64,000 bases of DNA, taken from positions 2,976,001 through 3,040,000 of the forward strand of contig NC_013922.1 of the NCBI RefSeq assembly GCF_000025625.1. Direction: 5' to 3'. This DNA is from Natrialba magadii ATCC 43099. Its GTDB lineage: Archaea; Halobacteriota; Halobacteria; Halobacteriales; Natrialbaceae. A model generated the notes under the pieces. It searched no databases and was not told the DNA's origin. It saw only the letters and a list, made by a program, of their open reading frames with translations. This document shows, piece by piece, positions 9,444 through 18,489 of this stretch. Position 1 is the first letter of the stretch. Each line of letters starts with the position of its first letter. Both the position numbers and the translations under genes were made by a program.

Positions 9444-10193
9444 ATGAACTCCCGCGCCCTCCTGATCGCAGCCTTCCTCGTCGGGATACTGCTCCCGGGA
9501 GCACTGATAGCGTCACCCGGCGTGTACTACGTCCCACTCGAGTCCCACAGTTACGGCGTCGCCAACGAGTCGACTGTCGCGTTTCACACGACGGTCGGTG
9601 AAGCCGATCTCGACAGGGAGGACGCGACGGCAGTTAGCGATCTCTCGCCCGCGACGCAGCGCGCGTTCGACGAACCCCGCTCGGAACTGACGGATGGCGA
9701 ATCCGGCTGGCAAGCGGTCACGGTGACGGTCTGTCACGACTCGCTGCTTGTCTGTCCGGTCTACGACGAACCTCCTGATTTCCCGCGCGACGGAATGACG
9801 GATCCCGGAGCGCGAACTGGAAACAGTTACGGACTCGTCGAGGCCGACGACGAGCAGTACGTCGTCGAAACGCGAGACGTAACCAGCCTCGGATTCGGAT
9901 TTTTCGTTGTCCACCCGATTGCGCTGAGTTCGGTCATACTGTACGCGTTCTATCTTGGACTCACGGCGATTCACTATCACGACTCACAGCCCGCCAGAGT
10001 TGTTGGTTGTACGGGTTACGGCGTGCTGTTACTCTGCTGGCCGCTCGTCGTCGCCGCCGGGTACACGCTGGGGCTGAATATGTCCGTCCTGTACCTTCCA
10101 GTCGCCGCACTCGGTGGCATCGGTGCGACAGCCCTCTGGTATGGCGTCATCAGAACGCGCCTCGGCCGGGCAGTGAATCGGTCCTGCCAGTGA
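9444..10193 (+). CDS. Uncharacterised membrane protein with large extracellular domain, 249 aa
   Basis: No family is recognised. The N-terminus has a hydrophobic segment (about residues 5-23) that could be a signal anchor. It is followed by about 120 mostly polar, acidic residues including a Cys pair in VCHDSLLVCPVYDEPPD, and then by three C-terminal hydrophobic helices (about 150-172, 185-207, 210-232). The likely topology is one N-terminal anchor, an external domain and a three-helix membrane bundle. It lies between the divergent 3-hydroxyacyl-CoA dehydrogenase and the thiolase, and nothing in its sequence links it to fatty-acid metabolism. Confidence 0.7.
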   Translation: MNSRALLIAAFLVGILLPGALIASPGVYYVPLESHSYGVANESTVAFHTTVGEADLDREDATAVSDLSPATQRAFDEPRSELTDGESGWQAVTVTVCHDSLLVCPVYDEPPDFPRDGMTDPGARTGNSYGLVEADDEQYVVETRDVTSLGFGFFVVHPIALSSVILYAFYLGLTAIHYHDSQPARVVGCTGYGVLLLCWPLVVAAGYTLGLNMSVLYLPVAALGGIGATALWYGVIRTRLGRAVNRSCQ

Positions 10194-10377
10194 ATCGCTG
10201 AAGGCCGTCGAGAGACGAACGGATGATGAGCCAGCCGAGGAAAACCGCCGGTTCGGTGGGAGCGCAGTTCGCACTCGAGTACCCGCCCCGACCACCAGAC
10301 TGCAACGTAGGCACACAGGCGATGTCTGCGAAGAACGGAGCGATTTTACCCCTCCCCCTGAAACACCGTGACAACCG

Positions 10378-11523
10378 ATGAGCGACACCCAGCCAGTAGT
10401 CGTCCAAGCAGTCAGGACTCCACAGGGAAAACACGGCGGCGTCTTCGCCGAAACCGGCAGCGAGGAACTGTCTGTCCCGCTGGTCGACACGATACTCGAG
10501 CGCACCGGGCTCACGGGCGCAGACGTCGACGACATCCGGTGGGGCTGTGCGAAGCAGGTCGACGAGCAGAGTAACAACATCGCCCGCGTGATCGCGCTCT
10601 GCTCCGAACTCGGCGAGGATGTGCCGGGGACCACCATTGACCGGCTCTGTGCCTCCTCCGCGGAGGCGATCATGAGCGCGAGCGACGCTATCCGCGCGGG
10701 CCAGCGTGAGGTCATCATCGCCGGCGGTGTCGAGAACATGAGCCGCACCGAGCGCCGGAAGGGGATCGGCTCCTACGACGGCATCGCCGAACAGTACGAC
10801 GCCGCGGACCTCCAGATGGGCCAGACGGCCGAGACCGTCGCGGACCGATACGATATCAGCCGGGAGGAGCAAGACGCCTACGGCGCACGCAGCCAGCAGC
10901 GCGCCTGTGAGGCCACCGAGGAGGGCCGCTTCGACGACGAAATCGTCCCGATCGACACCGGCGAACAGGTCGTCGAAGAAGACGAGGGTCTCCGGCCCGG
11001 TACGACCCAGGAGAAGATTTCGGGGCTACCACCCGCCTTCGAAGAGGACGGCTCCGTTACTGCCGCCAACGCCTCCCAGATATCCGACGGCGCAGCGGCC
11101 GTCATGCTCACAAGCAAAGCGTTCGCCGAGGACAATGGACTCGAGATCATGGCCGAAGTCGGCGATCACGACGTCGCCGGCGTCGATCCCGAAGTGATGG
11201 GGATCGGGCCCGTCCCAGCCGTTCGGGGTATCTGGGAGCGAAACGGCCGCTCAGCCGACGACTACGACCTCGTCGAACTCAACGAGGCCTTCGCCAGCCA
11301 GACGCTGTACTGCCAGGACGAACTCGGCTTCGACGACGACGTGTTCAACGTCAACGGCGGCGCAATTGCGTTGGGCCACCCGCTCGGTGCCTCTGGCGCG
11401 CGGCTCCCGGTGACGTTGCTCCACGAGTTGCAGAAACAGGGCGGTGGCCTCGGTCTGTCGACGATGTGTGTCGGCTACGGACAGGGGGCTGCAGTCGAGT
11501 TCCGCGTGCCTGACGAAAAATAG
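10378..11523 (+). CDS. Thiolase (acetyl-CoA C-acyltransferase), 381 aa
   Basis: Thiolase superfamily with all three diagnostic regions. The acyl-accepting Cys is in [11 protein letters not shown] (about residue 87), the conserved His is in [19 protein letters not shown], and the general-base Cys is in [13 protein letters not shown] near the C-terminus. An internal NEAFASQ motif is also present. It cleaves 3-oxoacyl-CoA with CoA to acetyl-CoA plus a shortened acyl-CoA (or two acetyl-CoA from acetoacetyl-CoA). With the adjacent hydratase and dehydrogenase it completes a beta-oxidation spiral. The start ATG at 10378 follows a short leader. The gene is convergent with the acyl-CoA dehydrogenase, with 15 bp between stops. 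Confidence 0.93.
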   Translation: MSDTQPVVVQAVRTPQGKHGGVFAETGSEELSVPLVDTILERTGLTGADVDDIRWGCAKQVDEQSNNIARVIALCSELGEDVPGTTIDRLCASSAEAIMSASDAIRAGQREVIIAGGVENMSRTERRKGIGSYDGIAEQYDAADLQMGQTAETVADRYDISREEQDAYGARSQQRACEATEEGRFDDEIVPIDTGEQVVEEDEGLRPGTTQEKISGLPPAFEEDGSVTAANASQISDGAAAVMLTSKAFAEDNGLEIMAEVGDHDVAGVDPEVMGIGPVPAVRGIWERNGRSADDYDLVELNEAFASQTLYCQDELGFDDDVFNVNGGAIALGHPLGASGARLPVTLLHELQKQGGGLGLSTMCVGYGQGAAVEFRVPDEK

Positions 11524-11538
11524 CGTCTCGAACGGCGC

Positions 11539-12678
11539 TTACAGCAGCTGATCCGCGATGATGTTCTTCTGAATCTCCGAGGTACCCTCGTAGATCTTCG
11601 TAATACGGGCGTCACGGTAGTAGCGTTCTGCGGGATAGTCCGTGACGTAGCCCGAGCCGCCGTGCACCTGGATACCCTCGTCGGCGACTTCGACCGCAAT
11701 CTCGCTAGCGAACAGCTTCGCCATACTCGAGAACTGCGCAGCGACGTCCTGGTTGTTCTGCTCGACTTCGGTTGCAGCGCGGTAGGTCAGTGAGCGGGCT
11801 GCCTCGACGCGGGTCGCCATCTCGGCGAGCTTGTGCTCGATGGCCTGGAACTCCTTGATCTTCTGGCCGAACTGCTCGCGCTCGCCGGCGTAGTCGATCG
11901 CGGCGTCGAGTGCACCCTGTGCGGCACCGACCGCCTGGGAGGCGACGCTCGTGCGGCCGGAGGCGAAGAACTCCATCAGCTGGTAGAAGCCCTTGTCGAC
12001 CTCGCCGATGACGTTCTCTTCGGGGACGCGCACGTCGTCGACGACGACCTCTGCGAGGTCCGAGGCGCGGATGCCGAGTTTGTTGTCGATCTTCTCGGTC
12101 GAGATGCCGTCAGTGTCCATCTCGACGAGAAACGCGGTGATCCCGCGGTGGCCCTCGTCCGGGCTGGTCTTGGCCATCAGAACGCCGACGTCGGCGACCG
12201 TGCCGTTCGTGATCCACATCTTGTTTCCGTTCAGGACGTAGCCGTCGCCGTCCGCTTCGGCGACCGTCTCGATGCCGGCGACGTTCGAGCCGTGTGCGGG
12301 CTCGGAGATCATCGAACAGGAGGCCGTCTCGCCGTTTGCGACCTTCGGCAGCCACTCCTCTTTCATCCACTCGTCACCGAACTCGATGATCATGTTCGTC
12401 CCGAAGCCGGCGGAGCCGACGGCCGAGCCGATACCGGGGTCCGCTCGCCAGAGCTCTTCGGTGACAATCGTACTCGAGATCTTGTCCATGCCGGCACCGC
12501 CGTACTCGATCGGGATGCCCGGCGCGACGAAGTCGTACTCTGCGGCCTTCTTGCGCAGTTCGAGTGGGTATTTCCCCTCGCGGTCGTACTCCTCTGCGAC
12601 CGGCTTGATTTCGTTCTCACCGAACTCACGAACGGCGTCGCGAATCGCTTCGTGTTCGTCGGATAGACTGAAAGCCAT
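11539..12678 (-). CDS. Acyl-CoA dehydrogenase, 379 aa
   Basis: A standard acyl-CoA dehydrogenase. An N-terminal alpha domain begins MAFSLSDEHEAIRDAV, a middle beta domain contains the FAD-contact segment ISEPAHGSNVAG and the WITNG motif, and the C-terminal helical domain has REQFGQKIKEFQAIEHKLAEM and the GGSGYVTDYPAERYYRDARI-type ending with YEGTSEIQKNIIA. The Glu of YEGTSEIQ is in the position of the catalytic base of short/medium-chain enzymes. I chose the ATG at 12678 because an in-frame extension up to 12786 has no homology. It oxidises acyl-CoA to 2-enoyl-CoA, passing electrons to ETF. Confidence 0.92.
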   Translation of the reverse strand: MAFSLSDEHEAIRDAVREFGENEIKPVAEEYDREGKYPLELRKKAAEYDFVAPGIPIEYGGAGMDKISSTIVTEELWRADPGIGSAVGSAGFGTNMIIEFGDEWMKEEWLPKVANGETASCSMISEPAHGSNVAGIETVAEADGDGYVLNGNKMWITNGTVADVGVLMAKTSPDEGHRGITAFLVEMDTDGISTEKIDNKLGIRASDLAEVVVDDVRVPEENVIGEVDKGFYQLMEFFASGRTSVASQAVGAAQGALDAAIDYAGEREQFGQKIKEFQAIEHKLAEMATRVEAARSLTYRAATEVEQNNQDVAAQFSSMAKLFASEIAVEVADEGIQVHGGSGYVTDYPAERYYRDARITKIYEGTSEIQKNIIADQLL

Positions 12679-13139
12679 ACGGGATGCTCGTGGGCAAGTT
12701 ACAAAATAGCTTCGATGGTTCCAAACGCTGCAAAATATTCTGGCCAGTATATTACCACTGTAAAGTAACCTCGGTGTCAGATGCAAGTGGCTATCGGTGC
12801 CACCACGTGGTCAAGAGACGGTGACACTGGTGGGTTGCGTCAATTGTAGTCGGGGTCGCCGTCGGGAGTCGCGTTCTGCCCGGCTGTACTCGAGTACGAC
12901 GAGGTCTGATCACCAGCGTCCGACTGGCGAGGGTCGACCGGCTAGGGCTGCTCGCCACCGAACTCGAGTCGTGTCGAACGGTGGTTTGTTCGACGGTGAC
13001 CGTGTGTTCGATGGTGACCGTGTGTTCGACGGTGACCGTGTGTTCGATGGTGACCGTGTGTTCGACGGTGACCGTGTGTTCGACGGTGACCTGTACACTC
13101 GTACACTCGCACTCGAGTTACCCGTGGATGCGGGTTCGC
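12679..13139. other. Intergenic region containing a tandem repeat
   Basis: No gene is supported here. The short open frames exist because the 18-bp repeat (see the separate entry) is a multiple of three and lacks stops. AT-rich sequence at 12700-12775 is the probable promoter area of the acyl-CoA dehydrogenase. ACTCGAGT octamers occur near 12890 and 13107. Confidence 0.6.
12989..13092. repeat. 18-bp tandem repeat, about 6 copies
   Basis: Unit TTCGACGGTGACCGTGTG begins at 12989, 13007, 13025, 13043, 13061 and 13079; the last copy is incomplete. Copies differ only by C/T at one position, in the order C,T,C,T,C,C. The array lies between two genes on the minus strand (acyl-CoA dehydrogenase and acyl-CoA ligase). 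It is likely a minisatellite produced by slippage, and no replication genes are nearby. Confidence 0.9.
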
Positions 13140-14711
13140 TTACTCCTCGTCGCGAATCTTGAACTTCTGGACCTTTCCGGTCGTCGTTCGTGGCAGTTCG
13201 TCGACGAACTCGACCTCACGGGGGTGCTTGTACTCCGCGAGGCTCTCGAGGCAGTACTGTTTGAGGTCTTCCGGCGTAGCGTCGGCGTCCGGCGTCGGCA
13301 CAACCAGCGCCTTCACCGTCTCGCCGCGGCGTTTGTCCGGCACGCCGACGACGGCGGCGTCGGCGACGGCCTCGTGCTCGAAGAGCAACTCTTCGACCTC
13401 GCGCGGGTAGACGTTGTAGCCGCCCGTGACGATCATGTGCTTCTCGCGGTCGACGACGAAGAAGAAGTCGTCCTCGTCCCAGTAGCAGATGTCGCCGGTG
13501 TGGAACCAGGTCGTCCCGTCTTCCTCGGTGAAGGCGTCCTCGTTCGCCTCGGGCAGTTCGTAGTAGCCCTGCATCACGTTCGGTCCTGAGATGACGAGTT
13601 CGCCCGTGATTTCGTGGAGGTCTGCCTCCTCTTCGTCGATTGGTCCCTCCTCGACGCGGGGAACCGTCTCGAAGTCGTCATCGACGACCTTCGCCTCAAC
13701 GCTGGTGTCGCCGGGGCCGTCGAGCGGCGTCCCGATGCTGCCCTTCCGGCGCGCCCCTTCGTGGTTTGCGTGCGTAACCGGACTCGTCTCTGTCAGGCCG
13801 TAGCCCTCGTAGAGTTCGACACCGTACAGTTCCTCGAAGCGCTCGAGCACCTCGTGTGGGAGACTGGCACCACCGGAGTTAACGAACCGGAGCGCCTCGA
13901 GGTCGTATTCTGCGGCGTCGGGCTGGTTGATCATGTCGTTGAACATCGCCGGAACGCCGAACATGATGGAGAGGTCTTCCTCCTCGATCAGGTCCATCAC
14001 AGTTGGTGCGTCCCACTCGGGGATCGGATAGTAGGCACCGCCGCTGTACATCGCGCCGTTCATCACGACGGACATGCCGTAGATGTGAAAGAGCGGCAGG
14101 GTACCGACGAGGCGGTCTGTCGCCTGGAAGCCGCCGTGGGGGACGTCGGCGTTAGCTTCGGTCGTCCAGCGGATGTTGTTATGGGTGAGCAGAACGCCCT
14201 TCGGCGTGCCGGTGGTGCCCGACGTGTAGGGCTGGACCGCCACGTCGTCGTCCGCGCGGTCGACGATCGCTTTCGTCTCGTCTGCGAGGAAGTCCTCGAA
14301 GGCCGTTGCGCCCTCGGCGTCGCCGCCGACGCTGATAACCTGTTCGACGTCAGTGTCGTCGAGCACATCACGGACGTTTGGGACGTTATCCGCGAGCGAG
14401 ACGACGGCTTTTGCCCCGCTGTCGCCCAGTAGATGGCCGATCTCGCGGGCCTTGTACTGCGGGTTCATCGGCACGACGATACCACCAGCACGCAGCGTGC
14501 CGTAGAACGCCGTCACGAACTGCGGCAGATTCGGGAGGTAGATACCGACGCGGTCGTCCTCGCCGATGCCGTTGTTCTCGAGTGCCTGTGCGAACTGCCC
14601 CGCGCGCGTCCAGAACTGTTCGTAGGTGAGTTCGGAACCGTCGTAGACAATTGCGGGGGAATCCGAGTTCGATTCGACAGTCTCGGCGACAGTTGTGACG
14701 AGATTGGTCAT
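13140..14711 (-). CDS. AMP-forming acyl-CoA synthetase (class I adenylate-forming), 523 aa
   Basis: An ANL-superfamily ligase. The P-loop-like AMP-binding motif YTSGTTGTPKGV is present, with LYEGYGLTETSPV, the hinge/ATP motif WFHTGDICYWDEDDFFFVVDR (residue stretch shown in part: TGDICYWDE), and the C-terminal catalytic Lys in TTTGKVQKFKIRDEE. It activates a carboxylic acid with ATP and CoA, giving acyl-CoA, AMP and PPi. The ATG at 14711 (MTNLVTTVAE) is preferred over the upstream in-frame ATG at 14759. It is 165 bp downstream of the TRAP permease on the same strand, which suggests that it activates the imported acid. Confidence 0.92.
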   Translation of the reverse strand: MTNLVTTVAETVESNSDSPAIVYDGSELTYEQFWTRAGQFAQALENNGIGEDDRVGIYLPNLPQFVTAFYGTLRAGGIVVPMNPQYKAREIGHLLGDSGAKAVVSLADNVPNVRDVLDDTDVEQVISVGGDAEGATAFEDFLADETKAIVDRADDDVAVQPYTSGTTGTPKGVLLTHNNIRWTTEANADVPHGGFQATDRLVGTLPLFHIYGMSVVMNGAMYSGGAYYPIPEWDAPTVMDLIEEEDLSIMFGVPAMFNDMINQPDAAEYDLEALRFVNSGGASLPHEVLERFEELYGVELYEGYGLTETSPVTHANHEGARRKGSIGTPLDGPGDTSVEAKVVDDDFETVPRVEEGPIDEEEADLHEITGELVISGPNVMQGYYELPEANEDAFTEEDGTTWFHTGDICYWDEDDFFFVVDREKHMIVTGGYNVYPREVEELLFEHEAVADAAVVGVPDKRRGETVKALVVPTPDADATPEDLKQYCLESLAEYKHPREVEFVDELPRTTTGKVQKFKIRDEE

Positions 14712-14875
14712 TCGCTTGTTCGTGAGTTGCGTGAGAACTACTAAAGGATTGCTGTCCAATAGCGTGGAGAGTTGCGAACGGCCACGGCTGCAGTGGCTAC
14801 AGGCGGGTACTCGAGTTGCGGGGACTCGAGACAGCCGATGCGAGAACGGAGCCGACCTGCCGGGTGGTGCCGGAC

Positions 14876-17272
14876 TCAGTCCAAGGTGGACTCAGCGTTG
14901 CGGTCGGACTCGGTTCCAGCCCCCGTTTCGGCGTCGACGGCGTAGCCGACAACGAACTTCGCGTGGGCTAACGCGCCAACGATGGCGGCGGCAGCCACGA
15001 CCTGCACCAGGACACTGGCGAGCGAGCCGAACATCGCGCCGAACGCGGCGATAGCGTACAGCCCGCGGGCAGGATAGGAGAGGTCGCGTGCGCCGTCGAA
15101 GCCAATCGTGGCCACGATGAGCGCGACCGTTCCGGCGAGGACGACGGGGAACGCGAGCAGCGTCTCCTGGGTCCAGTAGATGAGGCTGTTGTTCGTCACG
15201 AACGCGAACGGGATGATGAATCCGGGTGCACCGATACGAAGCGCCTGGATACACGACCGGACGAAGTCCGTGCCGGCGATGCGCGATCCGATCGCGACCG
15301 AGATCGCGACCGGCGGCGTGATCGCCGAGAGCATCGCGAAGTAGAAGACGAACATGTGTGCCGTGATGTCCGGGACACCCATCTCGGTGACGCCGGGAAC
15401 GACGAGCACGACGACCAGCACGTACGCAGCGGGCGTCGGCATGCCGAGCCCGAACAGGATACTCGCGATCATCGCGAGGACGAGCACGACGACCAGCAGT
15501 CCGCCGCCGAGACCCAGAATACCGGTGCTCACACGCGGTGCGAGCCCGGTAAACGTGAGCATCTCGATGATGACACCCATCGCGGCGAGGACACCGACGA
15601 GCGGGGCCATCTCGAGTCCACCTCGCCGGAGGCCGAGGGCGATTTGCTCGATCACACGATAGCACTCGCGGAAGACCCAGTAAACGCGGTAGCCGATCGA
15701 CGAGTACTCGGCGTCCGTCTTGCGAGCCTCCAGGATGTCGACCGCGACGAGCTTCAGGCTGCCGACGACGAAGATCGTCACGATGGTGTAGAGCCCCGCA
15801 TAGAGCGGTGTGTATCGCAGGACGACGAGCGTCACGATCAACACACCGAGCGGGACCGCGAAGTGGATGCCCTGCAGGAGCATCCGCCAGTCGAACGAGC
15901 CCCTGTTCGGCGTCGTCCAGCCGAATTTGAGGATCGCGAAGTGGATCCCGATACCGACGCTCAGATAGAACAGCGCGGCCGGAATCACGCCGGCCTGGAC
16001 GATAGTGAGGTAGCTCTCTCCGAGCAGGTCGGCCATCAGGAACGCGGCGACACCCATCACGGGCGGGAGCATCTGCCCGCCAGCGGAGGCGACAGACTCG
16101 ATCGCCGCAGAGAAGTCGTCGCGGACCCCCTGATCCTGCATCATCGGAATCGTGAAACTCCCGGTAGTCGCGGTGTTCGCCGCGGCGCTGCCGGTGATCG
16201 ACCCCATCACCATGCTGGCGATGACTGCGATCTGGACGACACCAGTGCGGAGCGTCTTGCCGAGTTCACGACCCACATCGAGGACGAAATCCATGAGGCC
16301 GTAGGCTTTCGCGATCCCGGCGAACATGATGAAGATCGCGACCCAGGTGGAACCGATCCCCATCAGGGTATCGTGGTAGACACCGGTGAGATCGATCGCC
16401 CCCTGTCGCGCGATGCGCTCCCAGCCGTAGCCGGTGTGGCGGAGCACGCCTGGCAGAATCGTCGCGAACAGAACGTGTGCGTAGGCGATTGAGACGACGG
16501 TAACGCCGGCAATGATGTTTCCGAACGCCCGCCGCGTCGCGTCGACGACGAGCAGGATCAACAGCGCACCAACGTAGAGGTCCGTCTGGGTGTGCCCCAT
16601 CAGGTGGACGTCCTCGTGGAGCCGCTGGAAGTTGAGTTCGACGTAGGCCGTCGCCAGTAACGCGAGCGCGGCGAACGAGAGCGCAACGTACGGGTCAATG
16701 CGATCGTACGCCGCTCGGAGGCGAGCAACCCGTTCGCTCCAGTGCGGACCGAGACGCGAAGCAACACTCGGTGAGCCCACATCCGCACTCGAACTCGCAC
16801 TCGAGTTCGAGCTCGACTGTGCGTTCGACTCTGCCGCAGCGGACGACGAGGGTTCGGATTCGGCTGCTGAGACACTGGCGGTGTCGGTGTCGGTGTCAGC
16901 GGGAGTGTCGGTGTCAGTGTCAGCGGGAGTGCCACTGTCTGCTTCGGTTTCAGCTTCAGCTTTGGCCTCCGCTTCAGCTTCAGCTTCAGCTTCAGCTTCG
17001 GCTTCGGCTTCGGCTTTGTACCGCCGTCTCACCACATCGAGATAGTACAGCGCCAGTCCCAGACCGAGAAACACGTTCGAGTACCGAAGCCGCATCCACA
17101 TCAGCGAGTACGCGTAGTAGATCGTCCACACCGTGAAGGAGATTGCAAACAGCGTCACCAACACGTTGAGCACGAGCAACCGCGTTACCGTCACTCGCCG
17201 CGGGATATCCGTCGCTACGAACGGCGGCAACCGGTCGTTGATCGGAGCTGCAAGTGGAATCGGGAGTTCCAT
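14876..17272 (-). CDS. TRAP transporter fused permease (TAXI type, 4TM plus 12TM), 798 aa
   Basis: An N-terminal hydrophobic bundle (about residues 25-80) corresponds to the small DctQ-like subunit. A low-complexity Ala/Glu, Thr/Asp and Ser linker (about residues 80-168) comes next, followed by a 12-helix DctM-like permease domain. Signature stretches include GSITGSAAANTATTGSFTIP, LPPVMGVAAFLMADLL and FGLGMPTPAAYVLVVV. TAXI systems use such fused permeases with a dedicated binding protein, which is encoded 12 bp upstream. It mediates ion-coupled uptake of a small organic acid across the membrane. The linker is encoded by CT-rich hexamer repeats and is probably variable in length. Confidence 0.93.
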   Translation of the reverse strand: MELPIPLAAPINDRLPPFVATDIPRRVTVTRLLVLNVLVTLFAISFTVWTIYYAYSLMWMRLRYSNVFLGLGLALYYLDVVRRRYKAEAEAEAEAEAEAEAEAKAEAETEADSGTPADTDTDTPADTDTDTASVSAAESEPSSSAAAESNAQSSSNSSASSSADVGSPSVASRLGPHWSERVARLRAAYDRIDPYVALSFAALALLATAYVELNFQRLHEDVHLMGHTQTDLYVGALLILLVVDATRRAFGNIIAGVTVVSIAYAHVLFATILPGVLRHTGYGWERIARQGAIDLTGVYHDTLMGIGSTWVAIFIMFAGIAKAYGLMDFVLDVGRELGKTLRTGVVQIAVIASMVMGSITGSAAANTATTGSFTIPMMQDQGVRDDFSAAIESVASAGGQMLPPVMGVAAFLMADLLGESYLTIVQAGVIPAALFYLSVGIGIHFAILKFGWTTPNRGSFDWRMLLQGIHFAVPLGVLIVTLVVLRYTPLYAGLYTIVTIFVVGSLKLVAVDILEARKTDAEYSSIGYRVYWVFRECYRVIEQIALGLRRGGLEMAPLVGVLAAMGVIIEMLTFTGLAPRVSTGILGLGGGLLVVVLVLAMIASILFGLGMPTPAAYVLVVVLVVPGVTEMGVPDITAHMFVFYFAMLSAITPPVAISVAIGSRIAGTDFVRSCIQALRIGAPGFIIPFAFVTNNSLIYWTQETLLAFPVVLAGTVALIVATIGFDGARDLSYPARGLYAIAAFGAMFGSLASVLVQVVAAAAIVGALAHAKFVVGYAVDAETGAGTESDRNAESTLD
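16790..17022. repeat. Coding microsatellite in TRAP permease (Ala-Glu, Thr-Asp and Ser runs)
   Basis: Within the permease gene, repeated GTGTCGGTGTCA-like and CTTCAGCTTCAG hexamers (plus-strand view) encode alternating Ala-Glu dipeptides, then Thr-Asp dipeptides, then a Ser-rich stretch. The run falls between the DctQ-like and DctM-like domains, where it can vary in length without affecting the membrane helices. Confidence 0.9.
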
Positions 17273-17284
17273 CGTGACTCAGTC

Positions 17285-18328
17285 TCAGGGCTCGTCGGCG
17301 CGTTCGAACTCGTCCTGCCAGATACCCAGTTCCTCGTAGAAGTCCGCCGCCGCCGCGTGGAACGGAATATCGTCGTAGGCATTCTCCAGCCAGAACTCCT
17401 CGTCCTCGAGTGGTGCGAGCACAGCACTGTACTCTTCGAGTTCCGCGCGGTGCTCGTGCATGAGCTCTAAGAAGTTGTAGACGAGGTCGTAGTCGAGGTC
17501 AGCCCGCGACATGAAATTGTACGCAAACGTCGGGCAGTGGACCTCGTCGGGGACCGACGCTGGCGTGGCCTCGCCCTCCTCGAGTTCCGCGCCGTCAAAG
17601 GACTCGATGAGCAGGCGATCGTCGTCTTCCCACTCGGCGAGCACATCGTCGTCGACGTCGAGAATCGAGAGATCGACCGTGCTCATCATCTCCTGGAGCC
17701 AGCCGGGCTCGATGTCGAAGTTCATGTAGGTGCCGACGCCGACATCGAGGCGACCCTCCTGCATCGCACTGCTCTGCTCGCCGTAGGTGAGGCTCTCTCG
17801 TTCGTAGTCATCGACCGCCGCGTCGAGGGCGTGCTCGAGTGCGGGTGCAGTCCCAGACCCTTCTGGCGTTGGTGAAACGCCGTGGTCTTCGGTGATGTCG
17901 GTGAGAGTCTCGAGGTCCTCGTTTGCGGTACAGAAGAACCACGGGAGGTCGTAGTAGTGAAAGACTTGCGAGATCTGGAAGTCGAGATCACCGAGTTGGC
18001 CGGTGCCTTCGGAAATTTCGTGCGCCGACCAGTTCTGGAGATAAACCATTTCGGCCTCCTCGTTGGAGAGTGCGCCGATGTTGGCTTCAGTTCCGCGACT
18101 CGTCTGGGCTTCGGCGAAGAGGTTGTCAGTATATTCGTTGACAACCGCCGTAATTCCCTGGTTGGCGGCGTAGGCGGTCGTCCCTTCTGTGGCGGTTCGC
18201 ATTCGAACGGGGTCCTCATCTTGACTGTCAGAACAACCCGCGAGTGCTGCCGTCACGCCGGCACCGGCGGCGCTCAACACTGCGCGTCGACTCGTCAGTT
18301 TGGACTGACCACTCGGTTGGTGTGCCAT
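17285..18328 (-). CDS. TAXI-family TRAP transporter solute-binding lipoprotein, 347 aa
   Basis: The N-terminus has a Tat-type signal: twin arginine in TSRRAVLSAAG, a hydrophobic stretch, then a lipobox LAGC, which predicts a lipid-anchored extracellular protein. The mature protein shows TAXI-family features: TATEGTTAYAANQGI near the start, repeated recognition of an extended ligand, and LYN-like GALSNEEAEMVYLQN. It binds the substrate and delivers it to the permease encoded just downstream (12 bp). The start at 18328 is chosen because a TATA-like element at 18349-18361 lies about 27 bp upstream (leaderless). A GTG at 18337 is also possible. Ligand unknown; glutamate, glutarate and aromatic acids are known TAXI ligands. 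Confidence 0.9.
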   Translation of the reverse strand: MAHQPSGQSKLTSRRAVLSAAGAGVTAALAGCSDSQDEDPVRMRTATEGTTAYAANQGITAVVNEYTDNLFAEAQTSRGTEANIGALSNEEAEMVYLQNWSAHEISEGTGQLGDLDFQISQVFHYYDLPWFFCTANEDLETLTDITEDHGVSPTPEGSGTAPALEHALDAAVDDYERESLTYGEQSSAMQEGRLDVGVGTYMNFDIEPGWLQEMMSTVDLSILDVDDDVLAEWEDDDRLLIESFDGAELEEGEATPASVPDEVHCPTFAYNFMSRADLDYDLVYNFLELMHEHRAELEEYSAVLAPLEDEEFWLENAYDDIPFHAAAADFYEELGIWQDEFERADEP

Positions 18329-18348
18329 GCCATGCACGTCTGTAAGCC

Positions 18349-18361
18349 ATTATTATATATG
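18349..18361 (-). promoter_or_regulatory. TATA-box for TAXI binding-protein gene
   Basis: The AT-only run ATTATTATATATG is centred about 27 bp upstream of the ATG at 18328. This fits an archaeal TATA element and a leaderless transcript. The region 18329-18489 is shared with the divergent glutaryl-CoA dehydrogenase, so a regulator bound here could control both. Confidence 0.65.
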
Positions 18362-18489
18362 TACCGAAACAAACCTAAGCACAGGAAATCAGTTCACAGT
18401 TTTTGTAAAATCAAACGTCGGCTACACGAAGGCGTGTGGATGACAGGCAAACCATAATACCTATGCTTCCGTTGGCTGATGTTCAATCC

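Noticed and set aside
12989-13092. Replication origin iterons
   Set aside because: No Cdc6/Orc or Rep gene within the window, and the unit does not resemble an origin recognition box.
12797-13162. 121-codon plus-strand frame over the 18-bp repeat
   Set aside because: Reads repeated VFDGDR because the repeat is a multiple of three; no start context or homology.
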